Assembly (NCBI GenBank): GCA_027687465.1
Contig: JAQCQR010000004.1
Coordinates: 87,115-135,302, forward strand
DNA length: 48,188 nt
Source of the DNA: Coriobacteriaceae bacterium AF08-21
Lineage (GTDB): Bacteria > Actinomycetota > Coriobacteriia > Coriobacteriales > Coriobacteriaceae
Direction of reading: 5' to 3'
A program made the translations under genes and the position numbers. The number at the start of each line of letters is the position of its first letter. Positions within the stretch are counted from its first letter, which is position 1. This document shows, one piece after another, positions 44,462-48,188 of this stretch. The notes beneath the pieces are model-generated. The model searched no databases, was not told the DNA's origin, and worked only from the letters and a program-made list of their open reading frames with translations.

Positions 44462-46702
44462 CTATTTCTTAAACCGTGCACCCTGGCGTTTTCTGCCCGA
44501 TGCGAACGTGGAACCCTTGCGAGCCTGCGAACGTAAGCGCTCGATCGTCTCGTCCTCAGACGCACCCTCGAGCATCGCCCGAATCTGAACGACGGCATCG
44601 CGCAGGCGCGCCGCCTCCTCAAAGTCCATGGCGGCAGAAGCGTTACGCATATCCTCTTCCATGGTTTCGACGATCCGCACGAGCTCGTCATGCGGCAGTT
44701 CTTCCAACTGCTCCGCAAGTGTCTGCTCGGGCGCCACCGTTTCCGGCACGCCACCCTCGCCCGACTCATCGGGCGTATAGAATGCGCCATGGCCAAGAGA
44801 GTCGCCCTTCGAGCGTCCCTTGGAACCCACGGTTTTTTCGGCCTCGGCAATAAAACTTGAGATGTCGTTGATGGCCTTGCGCACCGTCTTGGGCACAATG
44901 CCATGCTCTTCGTTATATGCCATCTGAATCTCGCGACGGCGCTGCGTCTCCTCGATGGCCTCTTTCATCGAATCGGTCACAACGTCAGCATACATGATGA
45001 CTTCGCCATCGGCGTTACGGGCCGCGCGGCCAATCGTCTGAATCAGCGAACGGCGGTTGCGCAAGAAGCCTTCCTTATCGGCATCGAGAATTGCCACCAG
45101 TGAGACCTCGGGAAGATCCAAGCCCTCGCGAAGCAGGTTGATGCCAACGAGAACATCGATCTTGCCCTCGCGCAGCGTTCGCAGGATCTCGACACGGTCC
45201 ATTGTCGCCGTATCAGAATGCATGTAATTGACCTTAATGCCCGCATCAAGCAGATGGTCGGTCAGGTCCTCGGCCATGCGCTTGGTCAACGTGGTCACCA
45301 GCACGCGCTCCTTGCGGGCAACGCGCTCGCGAATCTCGTCCTCAAGATCGTCAATCTGACCGCGAACCGGACGCACATCGATCTTGGGATCGAGCAGGCC
45401 GGTCGGACGAATAATCTGCTCAACATCGTTCTGGCTCACCCGCAGCTCGTAGTCGCCCGGCGTGGCCGAAACGTAGATGAACTGGGGGATCCTTGCCTCA
45501 AACTCATCGAAACGAAGCGGGCGGTTATCGAGTGCCGAAGGAAGGCGAAAACCGTGTTCCACCAGCGTCACCTTACGCGAGCGGTCACCTTCGTGCATGC
45601 CGCGAATCTGCGGCACCGTCACATGGCTCTCATCGATGATGCAGAGCATGTCCTTAGGGAAGTAATCGATCAGGGTAAACGGCGGCTCGCCCGGTTTTCG
45701 ACCGTCCAGATGACGCGAGTAGTTCTCGATACCGTTACAAAAACCCATGGTCTCGAGCATCTCGAGATCATAGTCGGTGCGCTGCTGCAGACGCTGTGCC
45801 TCGAGCAACTTGTCGGTCGCCTTGAGCTCGGCCACACGCTTCTCGCACTCTTCACTGATTGATTTCAGAGCCGCCTTGACCTTCGGCTTCTCGGTCACGT
45901 AGTGCGATGCCGGCCATACGGGGATGGCCTCGTACTCACGAAGCATCTCACCGGTAACCTCATCGATCTCGGCAATAAGCTCAACCTCGTCGCCAAAGAA
46001 CTCAAACCGCAACGGATGCTCGGCATAAGGCGGATACACGTCGACAACATCGCCGCGCACGCGGAACGTGCCGCGCGCTAGGTCATAGTCATTGCGATCA
46101 TATTGAATGTCGATAAGTGCATGGATAAAGTCATCGCGCTCGAGCGGCACCTTCTTGTCGACGTTTGGAGCCAGACCCGCATAGTCCTCAGGAGAGCCAA
46201 TGCCATAGATACACGAGACCGATGCGACAACGATCACATCGCGTCGAGAGAGCAGTGACGCGGTCGCCTGATGGCGCAGCATCTCGACCTCTTCGTTAAT
46301 CGAGGAGTCTTTCTCGATATATGTATCGCTTTGCGGCACATACGCCTCGGGCTGATAGTAGTCGTAGTACGAGACAAAGTAGACCACAGCGTTGTTGGGA
46401 AAGAACTCTTTGAGCTCGCTCGCAAGCTGAGCGGCGAGCGTTTTATTGGGAGCCATGACCAGCGTCGGCTTCCCCAGGGCCTCAATAGTCTTAGCCATCG
46501 TGAAGGTCTTGCCCGAACCAGTCACGCCCAGCAAAACCTGATAGCGATCTCCGTCCCTCACACCCTGCACAAGCGACTCAATGGCCTTAGGCTGAGAACC
46601 TGCAGGCTCATAGGGAGACACGACCTCAAACGGCACCTCAGAGCCCTCAACGCCAAAACGTTTGAGCTCTCCTCCAACACGCTCAACTTCAAATTCCGCC
46701 AT
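44462..46702 (-). CDS. uvrB: UvrABC excinuclease subunit B
   Basis: A 746-residue helicase-like damage verifier. Walker [13 protein letters not shown] (59-70), the beta-hairpin [29 protein letters not shown] with the DEAD-like site and [17 protein letters not shown] are intact. The C-terminal UVR domain [20 protein letters not shown] binds UvrC. It is longer than the usual 660-700 residues owing to a low-complexity stretch around 620-670 and a basic tail. TTAGGAG precedes ATG 46702. No SOS box is visible upstream. Confidence 0.97.
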   Translation of the reverse strand: MAEFEVERVGGELKRFGVEGSEVPFEVVSPYEPAGSQPKAIESLVQGVRDGDRYQVLLGVTGSGKTFTMAKTIEALGKPTLVMAPNKTLAAQLASELKEFFPNNAVVYFVSYYDYYQPEAYVPQSDTYIEKDSSINEEVEMLRHQATASLLSRRDVIVVASVSCIYGIGSPEDYAGLAPNVDKKVPLERDDFIHALIDIQYDRNDYDLARGTFRVRGDVVDVYPPYAEHPLRFEFFGDEVELIAEIDEVTGEMLREYEAIPVWPASHYVTEKPKVKAALKSISEECEKRVAELKATDKLLEAQRLQQRTDYDLEMLETMGFCNGIENYSRHLDGRKPGEPPFTLIDYFPKDMLCIIDESHVTVPQIRGMHEGDRSRKVTLVEHGFRLPSALDNRPLRFDEFEARIPQFIYVSATPGDYELRVSQNDVEQIIRPTGLLDPKIDVRPVRGQIDDLEDEIRERVARKERVLVTTLTKRMAEDLTDHLLDAGIKVNYMHSDTATMDRVEILRTLREGKIDVLVGINLLREGLDLPEVSLVAILDADKEGFLRNRRSLIQTIGRAARNADGEVIMYADVVTDSMKEAIEETQRRREIQMAYNEEHGIVPKTVRKAINDISSFIAEAEKTVGSKGRSKGDSLGHGAFYTPDESGEGGVPETVAPEQTLAEQLEELPHDELVRIVETMEEDMRNASAAMDFEEAARLRDAVVQIRAMLEGASEDETIERLRSQARKGSTFASGRKRQGARFKK

Positions 46703-46753
46703 GGATACTCCTAACTCATATATCTGCAGTATACGCAGGCGGCAGGCATAGTC

Positions 46754-47335
46754 CTATACGAACCGATCGGGATAGAGGGTCTTGTAGCGAACCCAGGCAT
46801 TATTGACACGAATCAGATACGCCTGCGTCTCGGGAAAGGTGATTGCATTATGAAGCGACGTGCTCTGCTGCGCCCATCCGTCGACATTGCCCATGCCGGC
46901 GTTATAGGCGGCAATGGCGCTGTCAGTCGACCCGTTAAAATACGTTAGAAGATACGAAAGATACGCACAGCCAAACTCGATGTTCGTAGCGGGATCGTTA
47001 AGGTTGTCGGCGGAATACTCGCTACCATCGACAAGACCCTTGGCAATCATATCCTGGGCAGTCTCGGGCATCAGCTGCATCAATCCCCGAGCGCCTTGAT
47101 TCGACTCAGCCTCGGGATCCCAATTCGATTCCGACTTTATGACAGCACACACCAGATATGGATCAAGATTGTGCGAAATGCTCGATTGCTTTACATACGC
47201 CTCGTAGTCAATTGGATACAAAGGCTTAAAGAAGGCGGCAGGAGCATACGAGTAGACGAGCGAAATAAAGCCGAAGACGAGCACAACGGCAAGTGGCGCA
47301 ACGCGATACCACGTAAAGAAACGTGTCTTAGGCAT
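46754..47335 (-). CDS. Lytic transglycosylase (Slt-type), membrane-anchored
   Basis: A 193-residue protein with one N-terminal transmembrane segment (about 11-30) and an SLT lysozyme-like domain. VCAVIKSESNW has the catalytic Glu69, GARGLMQLMPETA and AAYNAGMGNVDGW are the other family motifs. It cleaves peptidoglycan outside the cell. Its ATG lies within the last codons of coaE (8-base overlap), with GAGGAGG upstream, so the two are translated together, a pairing without obvious biochemical reason. Confidence 0.92.
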   Translation of the reverse strand: MPKTRFFTWYRVAPLAVVLVFGFISLVYSYAPAAFFKPLYPIDYEAYVKQSSISHNLDPYLVCAVIKSESNWDPEAESNQGARGLMQLMPETAQDMIAKGLVDGSEYSADNLNDPATNIEFGCAYLSYLLTYFNGSTDSAIAAYNAGMGNVDGWAQQSTSLHNAITFPETQAYLIRVNNAWVRYKTLYPDRFV

Positions 47336-47969
47336 CGGCCTCCTCCTTATCCGTTACATCCCCGAAGCCATGGCGCACAAGCCATGCGTCCAGTTGTTCA
47401 AAGAGCGAATTATCGCCTCCCGCATTATCGATTACCGTCGTAGCGAGATTGCAAAGCGAAGCCTCATCAGGTTGGCATGCAGAGCGAGCATCAAAATCAG
47501 AGGACTCCATACCACGATGAATGGCACGCTCGCGACGAACTGCCAAAGGAGCACTGATAACCAGAATTTCATCAGCCAGGCCAAAAGCATCCTCAAAACC
47601 AGTCGGGGCAGAAACCTCGACAACCGCAAAGGGATAACGGGGGGACGAAACCGTACAACAAACCGGATCGAGAATCCTAAGCGAAAGCTGTTCAATGAGA
47701 ACGGGGTGCACAAGGCCATTGAGCCGTGCGACCGAATCAGGAGAAGCGAAAGCTCGAGAAGCGAGGATGCTGCGGCGAATGCCGCCCTCCTCATCCAAAA
47801 TATCCCAGCCAAATTCTTCCGCGAGGGCATTGACGATATCGGAGCCTGGCACATACAGCGATTTGGCAAGCTCGTCCAGATCGATAAGCATGGCGCCATG
47901 AGATTCGAGATAGCGGCAGGCAGTCGACTTACCCGAAGCAATATTGCCCAAGACAAAAACGGTAAACAT
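47328..47969 (-). CDS. coaE: Dephospho-CoA kinase
   Basis: A 213-residue kinase for the last step of coenzyme A synthesis. The P-loop is GNIASGKST, a variant of the usual GGIGSGKS. LIDLDELAKSLYVPGSDIV and LNGLVHPVLIEQL match the family, and VVEVSAPTGFEDAF takes the place of the usual VPLLFE. GGGAGG lies before ATG 47969. The open frame continues 64 codons upstream through a terminator and is not used. Some divergence from model CoaE proteins leaves slight doubt. Confidence 0.88.
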   Translation of the reverse strand: MFTVFVLGNIASGKSTACRYLESHGAMLIDLDELAKSLYVPGSDIVNALAEEFGWDILDEEGGIRRSILASRAFASPDSVARLNGLVHPVLIEQLSLRILDPVCCTVSSPRYPFAVVEVSAPTGFEDAFGLADEILVISAPLAVRRERAIHRGMESSDFDARSACQPDEASLCNLATTVIDNAGGDNSLFEQLDAWLVRHGFGDVTDKEEADA

Positions 47970-48096
47970 CAAGTCCTCCCTAACGCCAATGGGAGTTATT
48001 ATCGCGCAAATACAAAAGAAGGACTCAAAATACAGCCAAACAGTAAGACAAGCTAAAAGAAGGCGAGTTCTTGTATTACAGCTCTTTATAAAACGC

Positions 48097-48127
48097 AAAA
48101 AAGGGGGAGGCCGCGAGGCCTCCCCCT
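48097..48127 (-). terminator. Terminator of the gene at the right edge
   Basis: A perfect stem GGGGGAGGCC-GCGA-GGCCTCCCCC; on the minus strand TTTTTTG follows. It ends a transcript entering from the right and separates it from coaE. The stretch 47970-48096 shows no gene. Confidence 0.9.
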
Positions 48128-48130
48128 TCT

Positions 48131-48188
48131 TCAAGTCTTGCGACGGCTCGGTGCCGTCCACCGGTCAGCGGCGCCCTGGCCTCCCACG
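48131..48188 (-). CDS. 3' end of an unidentified gene (partial)
   Basis: A minus-strand frame reads GGQGAADRWTAPSRRKT and stops at TGA (48131-48133), four bases before a strong terminator. The position suggests the C-terminus of a gene that lies mostly outside the window. Nineteen codons are too few to name it. Confidence 0.4.
   Translation of the reverse strand, partial: VGGQGAADRWTAPSRRKT

Noticed and set aside
46755..46775. A possible LexA half-site near the uvrB promoter (CGAACCGATCGG)
   Set aside because: Only the CGAAC half fits; the GTTC half is missing and the sequence encodes the end of the lytic transglycosylase.
47970..48161. A 64-residue N-terminal extension of CoaE
   Set aside because: It crosses a strong terminator and a T run, and the ATG at 47969 has an ideal ribosome site directly before the family start.

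Overview
The window looks like a chromosomal segment of a Coriobacteriia member, most probably Collinsella or a close relative. The evidence is a high-GC, low-intron-space gene layout, the actinobacterial block uvrC ... rapZ-whiA-gapA-pgk-tpiA ... secG, tRNA genes that encode their own CCA end, and the protein sequences as I recognise them. The genus is inference; no 16S gene or other marker is present.

Layout, left to right. 1-2,809: a GH13 alpha-glucosidase (minus strand), then a repeat-rich spacer with tRNA-Gly, tRNA-Cys and tRNA-Gly plus a truncated tRNA-Gly end. 2,810-5,983: a two-gene partner-switching module, a PAS-GAF-PP2C phosphatase and a STAS/anti-sigma-kinase fusion. 5,984-6,728: tRNA-Leu and a palindrome-rich spacer. 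6,729-12,673: a complete oligopeptide transporter, oppABCDF. 12,964-18,058: secG and lower glycolysis, gapA-pgk-tpiA-gpmI. 18,252-20,090: whiA and rapZ. 20,210-30,569: a nine-gene island read as sialic-acid uptake and breakdown (solute-binding protein, permease, permease-ATPase fusion, ATPase, two acetylxylan-esterase-family proteins, aldolase/lyase, ROK kinase, NanE). 30,935-38,080: uvrC, murJ, ybaK, uvrA. On the plus strand, 38,274-44,396: an LTA-synthase-like membrane sulfatase-fold protein, Mrp/ApbC, and two unrelated FAD oxidoreductases. Back on the minus strand, 44,462-47,969: uvrB, a lytic transglycosylase and coaE, with the end of another gene at the right edge.

How the genes work together. 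The nan island would import a sialic-acid-like substrate by a Dpp/Opp-type ABC transporter, possibly remove O-acetyl groups, cleave it to ManNAc and pyruvate, phosphorylate ManNAc and epimerise it to GlcNAc-6-phosphate. It sits exactly between uvrC and rapZ, neighbours in many actinobacteria, and the yvcK gene normally found between rapZ and whiA is missing. RapZ in enterobacteria senses glucosamine-6-phosphate, the downstream product of this pathway, so the placement is suggestive though unproven. uvrA, uvrB and uvrC all lie within 16 kb, but only uvrA has a recognisable LexA box.

The most unusual signals are a recurring stable-RNA promoter module (A/T-rich inverted repeat abutting a TTGC -35) found three times, several nested palindromic elements around the tRNA genes, an esterase paralogue whose catalytic serine is replaced by glycine, and the transporter fusion that has lost the usual C-terminal cysteines.
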